Source of the DNA: Anaerozeibacter quisquiliarum
GTDB taxonomy: Bacteria; Bacillota; Clostridia; Christensenellales; Aristaeellaceae
Strand: one strand, 5' to 3'
DNA: 64,000 bases
Assembly (NCBI GenBank): GCA_051162045.1
Contig: JBISDI010000001.1
This document shows positions 24,519-33,167 of the stretch, in pieces. The number at the start of each line of letters is the position of its first letter. Positions within the stretch are counted from its first letter, which is position 1. The position numbers and the translations under genes were made by a program. Below the pieces are notes generated by a model. The model was not told the origin of the DNA. It searched no databases and was given only the letters and a program-made list of their open reading frames with translations.

Positions 24519-25775
24519 ATGTTGACCCAAGCGCCCAAGGGCACGCAGGATGTGCTGCCGGCGAGCAGCTACCGCTGGCAGAAAGTCGAGCAAACCATGC
24601 GCGACGTGTGCCTTTTGTACGGCTACCGCGAGGTGCGCACGCCGGTGTTCGAGCATACCGAGCTGTTCCTGCGCGGCGTCGGAGACACCACCGACGTGGT
24701 GCAAAAGGAGATGTACACCTTCCTCGACAAGGGCGGCCGCTCGGTCACGCTCAAGCCCGAGGGCACGGCCGGCGTGGTGCGCGCCTTCCTCGAGGGCAAG
24801 CTGTTTTCGGAACCCCTGCCCTGCAAGACGTGCTACATATCCTGTCCGGTGTTCCGGTATGAGAAGCCGCAGGCCGGCCGGCTGCGCGAGCACCATCAGC
24901 TGGGGGTGGAGGTGTTCGGGGCCAGGGACGCCAGCTGCGACGCCGAGGTAATCAGCCTCGCGATGGAAGTACTGAAGCGCTCGGGCATCGCTGATTTGGC
25001 GCTCACGATCAACTCGATCGGCTGCCCGACCTGCCGCGCCGAGTACCACGAGGCGCTCAAGGCCTTCCTTGAGCCGATGCTGCCGGACCTCTGCGAGACC
25101 TGCCGGGGCCGGTTCGAGCGCAACCCGATGCGCATTCTGGACTGCAAGGAGCCGGGCTGCCGGCATAAGCTGACCTCTGCTCCCGCGATGCTCGATTACC
25201 TGTGCGGCGAGTGCGCCGATCACTTCGAGCAGCTCAAAGGTTACCTTGCGGCGCTGAACCTGCCCTACGCAATCGACAGCCGGATCGTGCGCGGGCTCGA
25301 CTACTACACCCGGACGGTGTTTGAGATCATCGCCGACACGCCCGCCGGCAAACTGACCGCCTGCGGCGGCGGGCGCTACGACGCGCTGGTCGAGACGCTG
25401 GGCGGCCCGTCCACGCCGGGCGTCGGTTTCGGCATGGGCGTGGAACGGCTGCTGATGATCCAGGACCAGCGCGGCGTTGCGCCCCAAGCCGAGCCGCTGT
25501 ACGACGTGTTCGTATGCACGCTGGGAAGCGAGGCACGCCTTGAGGGTATGCGGCTAGTCCGGGAGCTGCGCGAAGCCGGGCTCAAGGCCGACCTCGACCA
25601 CGCGGCGCGCTCGCTCAAGGCGCAGTTCAAGTACGCCGACAAGAGCGGGGCCAAGCAGGTGATCGTGCTGGCCGGCGACGAACTGGCACGCGGCGTGGTC
25701 AAGCTGCGCGACATGGGCAGCAGCACCGAGACCGAGGTCGCGCGCGGCGATATCATCCAGGTTTTGAAGCACTAA
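24519..25775 (+). CDS. hisS: Histidyl-tRNA synthetase
   Basis: A 418-aa class II aminoacyl-tRNA synthetase. It begins MLTQAPKGTQDVLPASSYRW, with the family KGTxD motif. Motif 2 includes YISCPVFRYEKPQAGRLREH, the His-specific motif is RGLDYYTRTVFEI, and motif 3 is GFGMGVERLLMI. A Cys-rich insertion (CPTCRAEY... CETCRGRFERNPMRILDCK) lies between motifs 2 and the His motif, as in several Firmicutes. ATG 24519 has AAGGGAGG upstream; an earlier in-frame start lies inside the T-box terminator and is not used. aspS follows after 21 nt. Confidence 0.97.
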   Translation: MLTQAPKGTQDVLPASSYRWQKVEQTMRDVCLLYGYREVRTPVFEHTELFLRGVGDTTDVVQKEMYTFLDKGGRSVTLKPEGTAGVVRAFLEGKLFSEPLPCKTCYISCPVFRYEKPQAGRLREHHQLGVEVFGARDASCDAEVISLAMEVLKRSGIADLALTINSIGCPTCRAEYHEALKAFLEPMLPDLCETCRGRFERNPMRILDCKEPGCRHKLTSAPAMLDYLCGECADHFEQLKGYLAALNLPYAIDSRIVRGLDYYTRTVFEIIADTPAGKLTACGGGRYDALVETLGGPSTPGVGFGMGVERLLMIQDQRGVAPQAEPLYDVFVCTLGSEARLEGMRLVRELREAGLKADLDHAARSLKAQFKYADKSGAKQVIVLAGDELARGVVKLRDMGSSTETEVARGDIIQVLKH

Positions 25776-25796
25776 TCGCGAAACGGAGGCATCCTC

Positions 25797-27587
25797 ATGT
25801 CGATGATCGGGTTCAGGCGCACGCACTATTGCGGCGCGGTTTCCAATGCTCTGGTGGGGCAGATTGTCCAGCTGTCGGGCTGGGTGCAGAAGACGCGCGA
25901 CCTGGGCGGCGTGGTGTTCGTGTGGCTGCGCGACCGGGAGGGGCTCGTGCAGCTGGTGTTCGACGAGGCCACCTGCGGCGCGGACCTATTCAAGCTGGGC
26001 GGCTCGCTGCGCGGCGAGTACGTGCTGTCGATTAAGGGCGAGGTGCGCGCGCGCGCGCTTGACGCCGTGAACGCCAAGATGAAGAACGGCGACGTCGAGG
26101 TGTTTGTTAAAGAGGCGATCCTGCTCAACAAGAGCGAGACGCCGCCGATCTACATCGATGACGAGGCCGGCGAAAACGAGCTGGTGCGGCTCAAGTACCG
26201 CTACCTCGACCTGCGCAAGCCGTCGCTGCAAAGCGCGCTGCGGCTGCGCGCTCGGGTGACGAGCGCGATCCGCCGCCACATGGAGGAGCAGGGCTTCACC
26301 GAGGTGGAGACGCCGATTCTGACCAAGTCGACGCCCGAGGGCGCGCGCGACTTTCTGGTGCCCTCGCGCCAGTACCCCGGCTCGTTCTACGCGCTGCCCC
26401 AGTCGCCGCAGATCTACAAGCAGCTTTTGATGCTCTCCGGGTTCGACCGCTACTTTCAAATCGCGCGCTGCTTCCGCGACGAGGATAACCGCGCCGACCG
26501 CCAGCCCGAGTTCACCCAATGCGACGTGGAGATGTCGTTCATCGAGCCCGAGGACATCCAGGGCGTGATCGAAGGCGCGTTCGCCGAGGTGTTCCGCGCG
26601 GTCAAGGGTGTGGAACTGGCCTTGCCCCTGCCCCGCATGACCTGGCGCGACGCGATGGAGCAATACGGCTCCGACAAGCCGGACACCCGGTTCGCGCTCA
26701 AGCTGGTCGACGTGTCGGACGCGGCAATCGGCTCGGGCTTCGGCGTGTTTGAACAGGCGATCGAGGCGGGCGGCACGGTGCGCGGCGTCAACGCCCGCGG
26801 CCTCGCCGAGGCGATGACGCGCAAGGAGGTCGACGCGCTGGCCGAGTTCGTCAAGACCTACCGCGCCAAGGGCCTGGCGTGGCTGACCGTGAACGCGGAC
26901 GGAAGCGTGCGCAGCTCGTTCAACAAGTTTTTGACCGATGATTTCAAGGCAAAGCTGCTCACCGCGATGGATGCGCAGCCGGGCGACGCGCTGTTCTTCG
27001 TGGCCGACAAAAAGAGCGTGGTGCTGCAATCGCTGGGCGAGCTGCGCAAGGAAATCGCACGCCGACACGCCCTGATCGATCAGGATCAATACAACCTGTT
27101 CTGGGTGACCGAGTTCCCGCTGCTCGAGTACGACGAGGAGGATGGACGCTTTGTCGCGATGCACCATCCGTTCACCTCGGTGATGGACGAGGACCGGGAG
27201 CTCATGAAGACCGAGCCGGGCGCGGTGCGCGCCAAGGCCTACGACCTGGTCTTGAACGGCATCGAGATGGGCTCCGGCTCGATCCGCATCCATCGCAGCG
27301 ACTGGCAGGCCGAGATGTTCAAGCTGATCGGCCTGAGCGCGGAGGAGGCGCAGCTGCGCTTCGGCTTTTTGCTCGAGGCGTTCAAGTACGGCACGCCGCC
27401 GCACGGCGGCTTCGCGTTCGGCATCGACCGGCTGGTGATGATGCTGGCGCACAAGGACAACCTGCGCGAGGTAATCGCCTTCCCGAAGGCGCAAAACGCG
27501 AATTGCCTGATGATGGCCACGCCCAGCGAGGTGCACGCAGAGCAACTGGACGCGCTGTCGATCGCGGTGAAGCCGGCGCAGGCGTAG
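25797..27587 (+). CDS. aspS: Aspartyl-tRNA synthetase
   Basis: A 596-aa bacterial-type AspRS. The N-terminal OB-fold anticodon domain contains LSGWVQKTRDLGGVVFVWLR. The catalytic core has QSPQIYKQLLMLSGFDRYF and a motif 2 Arg in IARCFRDEDNRADRQPEF. The GAD insertion domain spans roughly residues 290-410, and motif 3 is AFGIDRLVMMLAH. GGAGG lies 9 nt before the ATG. It is co-transcribed with hisS under the T-box; the GAC specifier matches this enzyme's substrate tRNA. Confidence 0.97.
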   Translation: MSMIGFRRTHYCGAVSNALVGQIVQLSGWVQKTRDLGGVVFVWLRDREGLVQLVFDEATCGADLFKLGGSLRGEYVLSIKGEVRARALDAVNAKMKNGDVEVFVKEAILLNKSETPPIYIDDEAGENELVRLKYRYLDLRKPSLQSALRLRARVTSAIRRHMEEQGFTEVETPILTKSTPEGARDFLVPSRQYPGSFYALPQSPQIYKQLLMLSGFDRYFQIARCFRDEDNRADRQPEFTQCDVEMSFIEPEDIQGVIEGAFAEVFRAVKGVELALPLPRMTWRDAMEQYGSDKPDTRFALKLVDVSDAAIGSGFGVFEQAIEAGGTVRGVNARGLAEAMTRKEVDALAEFVKTYRAKGLAWLTVNADGSVRSSFNKFLTDDFKAKLLTAMDAQPGDALFFVADKKSVVLQSLGELRKEIARRHALIDQDQYNLFWVTEFPLLEYDEEDGRFVAMHHPFTSVMDEDRELMKTEPGAVRAKAYDLVLNGIEMGSGSIRIHRSDWQAEMFKLIGLSAEEAQLRFGFLLEAFKYGTPPHGGFAFGIDRLVMMLAHKDNLREVIAFPKAQNANCLMMATPSEVHAEQLDALSIAVKPAQA

Positions 27588-27596
27588 ATCTTCCCC

Positions 27597-27623
27597 ATTC
27601 CCCTCTCCGGAGGGGAATTTTTT
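27597..27623 (+). terminator. Intrinsic terminator of hisS-aspS
   Basis: Perfect 9-bp stem ATTCCCCTC/GAGGGGAAT, loop TCCG, then a run of six T. The stem sequence resembles the edges of the GC-rich repeat family seen elsewhere in the window. Confidence 0.88.
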
Positions 27624-27626
27624 GCG

Positions 27627-28148
27627 CTACGGCAATCGCGTCACGGGCGGCAGCGGCTCGTCCGCCTCTACGCGAATCGACTCGATGATGGGCAGCTTAA
27701 GCGGGCGGTTCCAGTTTTCTGTTCCGTTGGTCTCCACTTCGGCGATGCGGTCGAGCGCTTCGAAGCCGCCGATCATCCGGCCGAACGCGGCGTAGCGGCC
27801 ATCCAGCTTGTGGGCGTCCCGATGCACGACGAAGAACTGGGTGCCGGCCGTATTATAATCGTCGTCGCGCGCCATGCTGATCGCGCCGCGGGCGTGGGTG
27901 AGGCCGGTGTCGAAGCCGTTGTCGCGAAACTCGCCGGTGATGTGAAAATCGCTGTCGGTCATGATGTCGTTGTCGGGGCTCCCGGCCTGAATCACGTAGC
28001 CGCGCACCACGCGGCACCAGGCCAGGCCGTCGTAGAAGCCGGCGTTGGCGGCCTCGGCGAAGCTGGCCACCGTGATCGGCGCTTTATCCGGGAAGAGTTC
28101 AAAGCGCATTTCGCCGTAGCCCAACGTGCGGATGATCGCGCGAGTCAT
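27627..28148 (-). CDS. Cyclophilin-type peptidyl-prolyl cis-trans isomerase
   Basis: A 173-aa cytosolic PPIase without a signal peptide. Family motifs: MRFELFPDKAPITVASFAEA, FHITGEF (Phe and Gln region of the active site), GAISMARDDDYNTAGTQFFV and LDGRYAAFGRMIGG. ATG 28148 has GGAGGG 7 nt upstream; the longer TTG-started reading would use that Shine-Dalgarno as coding sequence. It sits downstream of oppA, separated by a terminator-like hairpin, so it is probably expressed only partly with the opp operon. Confidence 0.93.
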   Translation of the reverse strand: MTRAIIRTLGYGEMRFELFPDKAPITVASFAEAANAGFYDGLAWCRVVRGYVIQAGSPDNDIMTDSDFHITGEFRDNGFDTGLTHARGAISMARDDDYNTAGTQFFVVHRDAHKLDGRYAAFGRMIGGFEALDRIAEVETNGTENWNRPLKLPIIESIRVEADEPLPPVTRLP

Positions 28149-28161
28149 TTTGTATCCCTCC

Positions 28162-28200
28162 AAAAATCATGCAGGGGCCGATGCGGGCATCGACCCCTGC
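28162..28200 (-). terminator. Hairpin with T-run between oppA and the cyclophilin gene
   Basis: Plus-strand 28171-28200 is an inverted repeat (GCAGGGGCCGATGC / GCATCGACCCCTGC, one mismatch). In the minus-strand transcript it is followed by ATGATTTTT, as expected for an intrinsic terminator after oppA. Confidence 0.7.
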
Positions 28201-28213
28201 GCATCATGTCAAA

Positions 28214-29818
28214 TTACCCTACGACCTCGGCCGTCTTCAGGTAGAGCATGTCGGACGGGTTCAGGTAGTAGCCCTGCACCTTGTCCTTCATCAGCATCGT
28301 GTTTGTCTTATAGTACAGCGTCAGCGTCGGGTACTCGGCGGAGGCCAGCGCGTCGGCCTCTCGCATGATCTCCATCGCCTTGACCGAGTCGGTTTCCACC
28401 TGCGCCTGGGCCACCAGCGCGTCGTAATCGGCGTTCGAATACTTGCCCAGGTTGTTGACGTCGCCGGTCACGAGCAGCGGCAGGAAGGTCATCGGATGCA
28501 CGTAGTCGCCGCTCCAGCCCATCGCGCACAGGTCGAAGTTGCCCGCCTGCACGTTCGGGTAGTACACCGACCACTCCTCGTTGATGATGTTGATCGGGAC
28601 GTTGAGGTTGGTCTTAAGCATCTCGGCCATCGCTTCGACGATCTTCTTGACGTTCTCGTTGGTGTAGTAGGACAGCGTGATCTCCGGGAAGAGCGCGCCG
28701 TCGGGATAGCCGGCCTCGGCGAGCGCGGCCTTCGCGCCCTCCACATCGGCGCCGGCCGACAGGCCAAACTCCGAACGCCCGTCCACGAAGTCCACCCCGT
28801 CGATCGAATAGCCCGGCGAGATGTTGGAATAGGCGGGCAGCGCGTCGACCTGCACCACGTCGTTGATCAGCGCGCTTCTGTCGATGGCCAGGCTGAACGC
28901 CTTGCGCACCAGCGGATTGTCAAACGGAGCCTTGGCGCAGTTGAAATTATAGAACACCGTGCCGTAGGAGGCCACCGCCACGACGCCCGCGCCGTCGGCC
29001 TTGAGCCGCGCATAGTCGGACGGCGGCACGGTGCGGCTGCCGTCGATCTCGCCGGCCTCGTAGGCCAGGAGCGCGGTCGAGGGATCGGAGATGTAGCGGA
29101 AGGTGATCTTCTCGAGCTTCACCGCGTCGGCATCGTAGTAGTTGGGGTTCTTGGTAAGCACGACGCTCTCGCCCAGGTTCATCTCGCTGATCATGAACGC
29201 TCCGTTGCACACGTAGGTCTCGGGGCTGGCGGTCCAGCGGTCGCCGTTGCGCTCGACAGTCGCCTGCTGCACCGGGCTGAACGTCCACATGGTCAGGACG
29301 TCGATGAAGAACGGCGTGGCGCTCTTGAGCGTCAGCTCCAGCGTGTTATCGTCGAGCGCCACAATGCCCAGCGCCTCGGCGTCGGCCGCCCCGTCGTAGT
29401 ACTCCTGCGCACCCTTGATGTATTCGGTCAGCAGGCTCACGTACTGCGCGGTCGTCTCCGGCTTCAGGATGCGCTGATAGGCGTAGACGTAGTCCTGCGC
29501 GGTCAGCGCGCTGCCGTCCGACCACTTGAGGCCCTGGCGGAGCTTGAAGGTATAGACCGTGCCGTCGTCCGAGATCGTCCAGCTCTCGGCGTTGCCGCCG
29601 ATCAACGAGCCGGTCGTGGTGTCGTAGGTCACCAGCCCCTCAAAGCAATTGGCGAGGAAGGGCGAGGCGAAGCTGTTGTTGGTGACGCCCGGATCGATGC
29701 CGTCGGGCTCGTTCTGCAGCGCGAAGATGATCTGATTGGGTTCGGCGGACGCGGTGGCGCCGAACGCAGCCGCCAGGATCAAAAGCGCCGCGAGCATCGC
29801 TCTGAGTTTCCGCTTCAT
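28214..29818 (-). CDS. oppA: Oligopeptide ABC transporter substrate-binding protein
   Basis: A 534-aa SBP family 5 protein. Its signal peptide is KRKLRAMLAALLILAAAFG with cleavage near ATASA; no lipobox Cys is present, unusual for a Gram-positive OppA. The mature protein has ALQNEPDGIDPGVTNNSFAS at the start, GLKWSDGSALTAQDYVYAYQ and AFSLAIDRSALIND, all family landmarks. It is the last gene of the oppB-C-D-F-A run. Peptides are the likely ligand by family and by linkage to two OppD/F-type ATPases. Confidence 0.93.
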   Translation of the reverse strand: MKRKLRAMLAALLILAAAFGATASAEPNQIIFALQNEPDGIDPGVTNNSFASPFLANCFEGLVTYDTTTGSLIGGNAESWTISDDGTVYTFKLRQGLKWSDGSALTAQDYVYAYQRILKPETTAQYVSLLTEYIKGAQEYYDGAADAEALGIVALDDNTLELTLKSATPFFIDVLTMWTFSPVQQATVERNGDRWTASPETYVCNGAFMISEMNLGESVVLTKNPNYYDADAVKLEKITFRYISDPSTALLAYEAGEIDGSRTVPPSDYARLKADGAGVVAVASYGTVFYNFNCAKAPFDNPLVRKAFSLAIDRSALINDVVQVDALPAYSNISPGYSIDGVDFVDGRSEFGLSAGADVEGAKAALAEAGYPDGALFPEITLSYYTNENVKKIVEAMAEMLKTNLNVPINIINEEWSVYYPNVQAGNFDLCAMGWSGDYVHPMTFLPLLVTGDVNNLGKYSNADYDALVAQAQVETDSVKAMEIMREADALASAEYPTLTLYYKTNTMLMKDKVQGYYLNPSDMLYLKTAEVVG

Positions 29819-29863
29819 AAGGTGAGTCCTCCTTGATTGTATTTTGAAAGTCCAAAGGGACGA

Positions 29864-30832
29864 TCAATCGAACAGGTGGCAGGCTACTTGGTGGCCGGGG
29901 CCGATTTCCTTGAGCTCGGGTTCCTCCTGGCTGCACCGGGGCATTGCGCGGGGGCAGCGCGTGTGGAACCGGCAGCCGGGCGGCGGGTCGATCGGGCTGG
30001 GGATATCTCCCTCGATGCTGCTGACCTGCTTCGCCCGCGCGAGTCGGGGGTTCGGGATCGGGATGCTGTTCAGCAGGCCCACGGTGTAGGGGTGCTTCGG
30101 TTGCCGGTAGATTTCCTCGGCGTCCGCGAGCTCGACCAGCTTACCCAGGTACATCACGCCCACCCGGTCGGAGACGTAGCGCACCATCGACAGGTCGTGC
30201 GCGATGAACAGGTACGACAGGCCCAACTCCTGCTGGAAGTCCTTGAGCAGGTTGACCACCTGCGCCTGAATCGACACGTCGAGCGCCGAGATCGGTTCGT
30301 CGCAGACCACCAGCTCCGGCTTCAGGATCAGCGCGCGGGCGATGCCCACCCGCTGGCGCTGCCCGCCCGAGAATTCGTGCGCGTACCGGCCCGCGTGCTC
30401 GCGGGACAGGCCGACCTTGTCCAGCATTTCAAAGATCAGCGCGTCGGCCTCGCGGGCGCTGTCGTGCAGCCCGTGGGCGCGCAGCGGCTCCGCGATCAGG
30501 TCGCGCACGGTCATGCGCCCGTTGAGCGAGGCGTAGGGGTCCTGGAAGATCATCTGCATCCGCCGGCGCACGGGCAGCAGCGAGCGCTGATCGAGCGTCG
30601 AGATGTCCTGTCCGCCCAAAATGATCTTCCCCCCGGTCGGCTCGTAGATGCGCACGATCGTGCGCGCGCAGCTGCTCTTGCCGCAGCCGGACTCGCCCAC
30701 CAGCCCCAGCGTCTTGCCGCGCGGGATGGCAAACGACACGCCGTCCACCGCGTGCACCACCGAACGGCCGCCGCGCACCGGGAAGTGCTTGGTGAGGCGG
30801 TCGACGACGAGCAGGTTATCGCTGCCGCTCAT
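29864..30832 (-). CDS. oppF: Oligopeptide ABC transporter ATP-binding protein OppF
   Basis: A 322-aa ATPase. Walker A is GESGCGKSSCART, signature FSGGQRQRVGIARAL, Walker B LVVCDEPISALDVS and the H-loop FIAHDLSMVRY. The C-terminal OppF extension ends with the family Cys-rich loop (GCRFHTRCPRAMPRCSQEEP), known in this family to hold an iron-sulfur-type Cys cluster. It overlaps OppD by 4 nt. In the family, OppD and OppF pair as a heterodimer. Confidence 0.95.
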   Translation of the reverse strand: MSGSDNLLVVDRLTKHFPVRGGRSVVHAVDGVSFAIPRGKTLGLVGESGCGKSSCARTIVRIYEPTGGKIILGGQDISTLDQRSLLPVRRRMQMIFQDPYASLNGRMTVRDLIAEPLRAHGLHDSAREADALIFEMLDKVGLSREHAGRYAHEFSGGQRQRVGIARALILKPELVVCDEPISALDVSIQAQVVNLLKDFQQELGLSYLFIAHDLSMVRYVSDRVGVMYLGKLVELADAEEIYRQPKHPYTVGLLNSIPIPNPRLARAKQVSSIEGDIPSPIDPPPGCRFHTRCPRAMPRCSQEEPELKEIGPGHQVACHLFD

Positions 30833-31842
30833 CCGATCCTCCCCCCTTTAAACGGATTTCCCGCGCTCGGCGCGTCATCGTGCAGCAGCCAGCACATGCT
30901 GCGCCGGCCCTCGCCCGGGTGGAAGTAGGGCGGGCGCTGCGCCGCGCACAGGTTGCGGGCGTAGCGGCAGCGCGGCGCGAACGGGCAGCCCTCTGGCGGG
31001 CGCGTCATGTCGGGCGGCGAGCCGGGGATCGGCGTGAGCCGCGCGGCCTTGTCCTGATGCGCGCCGGGCACGCTGTCGAGCAGGCCCATCGTGTAGGGGT
31101 GCATCGGTCGGTCGAACAGCTCGTCGATCGGGGCCTCCTCCAAAATCAGCCCGCCGTACATCACCACCACGCGCGTGCACAGCTCGGCGACCACGCCCAG
31201 GTCATGGGTGATGAAGATGATGCTCATGCCGGTCTCCGCCTGCAAGGAGCGCATCAGCTTTAAGATTTGGTCCTGGATGGTCACGTCGAGCGCGGTGGTC
31301 GGCTCGTCGGCGATCAGCACCTCGGGGCGGCAGGCCAGCGCCAGCGCGATCATCACCCGCTGCCGCATGCCGCCGGAAAACTCGTGCGGCAGGCTGTTCA
31401 GCCGCTGCTCGGGCTCGGGAATGCGCACGGTGCGCAGCAGTTCGAGCACCCGCTCGGTGCGTGCGCGCTTATCGAGACCGGTATGCGCCCAGAGCATCTC
31501 CCCCACCTGATCCCCGACCGGGATCAGCGGGTTGAGGCTGGACATCGGGTCCTGAAACACCATCGCGATGCGCTTGCCGCGGATAGAGCGCAGCGCGCGC
31601 GTGTTAACCTTCGTCAAATCCGCGCCGCCGAACAGCACCTCGCCTTCGCGGATGCGGCCCGTCTGCGCCAGCAGCCGCAAGATGGACATCGAGGCGACGC
31701 TCTTGCCGCTGCCCGACTCCCCGACGATGCCGAGGCTCTCCCCTTTATCCAAGTGGAAGCTGATGCCGCGCACCGCCTGCACCTCGCCGGAACTGGTGAG
31801 GAAGGATGTTTTCAGGTTATTGACTGTCAAAATGTGATCCAT
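30829..31842 (-). CDS. oppD: Oligopeptide ABC transporter ATP-binding protein OppD
   Basis: A 337-aa ATPase. Walker A GESGSGKSVASMS, signature FSGGMRQRVMIALAL, Walker B VLIADEPTTALDVT, H-loop FITHDLGVVAEL. The C-terminal extension has the Cys-rich loop CPFAPRCRYARNLC. ATG 31842 has GAAGGGA upstream; the longer in-frame reading passes through an intergenic repeat and is rejected. It is separated from oppC by about 150 bp that carry that repeat, so the operon may have been interrupted by its insertion. Confidence 0.95.
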   Translation of the reverse strand: MDHILTVNNLKTSFLTSSGEVQAVRGISFHLDKGESLGIVGESGSGKSVASMSILRLLAQTGRIREGEVLFGGADLTKVNTRALRSIRGKRIAMVFQDPMSSLNPLIPVGDQVGEMLWAHTGLDKRARTERVLELLRTVRIPEPEQRLNSLPHEFSGGMRQRVMIALALACRPEVLIADEPTTALDVTIQDQILKLMRSLQAETGMSIIFITHDLGVVAELCTRVVVMYGGLILEEAPIDELFDRPMHPYTMGLLDSVPGAHQDKAARLTPIPGSPPDMTRPPEGCPFAPRCRYARNLCAAQRPPYFHPGEGRRSMCWLLHDDAPSAGNPFKGGRIG

Positions 31843-31854
31843 CGCATTCCCTTC

Positions 31855-31935
31855 TTCCCCATTCCCTTCCCTGGGCGGGATGCCCGCAGGCGGGGTGGTG
31901 GCCTGTTGCTCGCACCGGTGAAGTTGCGGCGGAAC
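31855..31935. repeat. Second copy of the GC-rich repeat, between oppC and oppD
   Basis: 28 bp at 31881-31908 are identical to 10617-10644; the flanking CCCCATTCCCTTCCCTGG is also repeat-family-like. It adds about 150 bp to an otherwise compact operon. Confidence 0.75.
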
Positions 31936-31993
31936 AACCGGCAAGCGGGGTCATACGCCTTGGCTTTTGAGGGTTCCGCCACCCGTCCGGCAA

Positions 31994-33142
31994 TCATTTC
32001 TTGAGTTTCGGGTCGAGCGCGTCCCGCAGGCCGTCGCCCACGAAGTTGAACGCGAACATCAGCAGGCAGATCGTCAGCGCGGGCATCAGCAACTGATGGG
32101 GGCTCGAGCGCAAATTCTCGGTCGCGTCGTTGCACATGGTGCCCAGGCTCGCCATCGGCGGCGCGATGCCGATGCCGATGAAGCTCATAAACGCCTCCAT
32201 GAAGATGGCGCTGGGGATCAGCATGGTCACGGTTACGAGGATCGGCCCCATCGAGTTGGGCACGAGGTGGGTGAGCAGAATGGTCTTCGTATTGCTGCCG
32301 AGCGTCCTCGCCGCCAGCACGAACTCCTGCTGCTTGAGGCCCAGCACCTGAGCGCGCACCACGCGCGCCATGTCCACCCAATACACGCTCGACAGCGCGA
32401 TGACGATCGAGGTCATGCCGCCCGCCAGCAGCATCTTCACCAGCACGACGTACAGCGTCAGCGGGATCGTCGCGATCACGTCCACAATGCGCATCATGAT
32501 CTGGTCGGTGCGGCCGCCCGCGTAGCCCGATATGCCGCCGTACAGCACGCCGATCATCATGTTGACCAGCGCCGCGATGAAGGCGACCGCCAGCGATATG
32601 CGCGTGCCGTACATGAGCCTCGTCAGGATGTCGCGGCCCAGATGGTCGGTGCCCAGCAGGTACGAGCGGTTCCAGACCGTCCTGTCCGCCCTCATGCGCT
32701 CGCCCGACGCGGACAGCATCGCGATGGGCTTCTCGGCGTAATCGAGGAATATCTGCGTGTCCTTGTCGTATTCAAATGCAATCCGCTTGGCGGCCCCATC
32801 GTCCTTGATCTTGGTCAGCTGGCGGATCAGGCGGTGATCGCGGTCCAGCTCGATCACCTTCATCGTCTGGGTGATGTGAAAGAAATGCCCGTTCGGCGCG
32901 TCCGACACGTTGAGCAGCGGCGAGATGTTGGAAAGCGACAGCTGCTGATCGGAGTAGTTGTAGGGCGTAAAATACGGCCCTATGAGCGAGAACAGCAGCA
33001 AAAGCGCCACGATGATGATGCCGACGAGCGCCGTAGGCTTTCTGCGGAAGCGAAACCATACGTCGCCTGCAAACGATCGGTTTTTCGACCATATCTTCTC
33101 GCGCTCGTCGTTTCCGGCGGCCAGCCTGCCCCAATCGGACAT
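31994..33142 (-). CDS. oppC: Oligopeptide ABC transporter permease OppC
   Basis: A 382-aa permease with an N-terminal helix (TALVGIIIVALLLLFSLIGPY), a long extracytoplasmic insert of about 110 residues, and five further helices. The EAA loop is in RVVRAQVLGLKQQEFVLAAR. The partner segment GTDHLGRDILTRLMYGTR is a hallmark of OppC/DppC. ATG 33142 is chosen because AAGGGGAG lies 6 nt upstream. The insert between the first helix and the GTDHLGRD motif is larger than in typical OppC (about 300 aa in total). Confidence 0.93.
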   Translation of the reverse strand: MSDWGRLAAGNDEREKIWSKNRSFAGDVWFRFRRKPTALVGIIIVALLLLFSLIGPYFTPYNYSDQQLSLSNISPLLNVSDAPNGHFFHITQTMKVIELDRDHRLIRQLTKIKDDGAAKRIAFEYDKDTQIFLDYAEKPIAMLSASGERMRADRTVWNRSYLLGTDHLGRDILTRLMYGTRISLAVAFIAALVNMMIGVLYGGISGYAGGRTDQIMMRIVDVIATIPLTLYVVLVKMLLAGGMTSIVIALSSVYWVDMARVVRAQVLGLKQQEFVLAARTLGSNTKTILLTHLVPNSMGPILVTVTMLIPSAIFMEAFMSFIGIGIAPPMASLGTMCNDATENLRSSPHQLLMPALTICLLMFAFNFVGDGLRDALDPKLKK

Positions 33143-33167
33143 GGTTCGCTCCCCTTTCGTTGTGACA

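Noticed and set aside
28169..29836. A 555-codon plus-strand frame across oppA
   Set aside because: Shadow of oppA, with no start signal and no domain.
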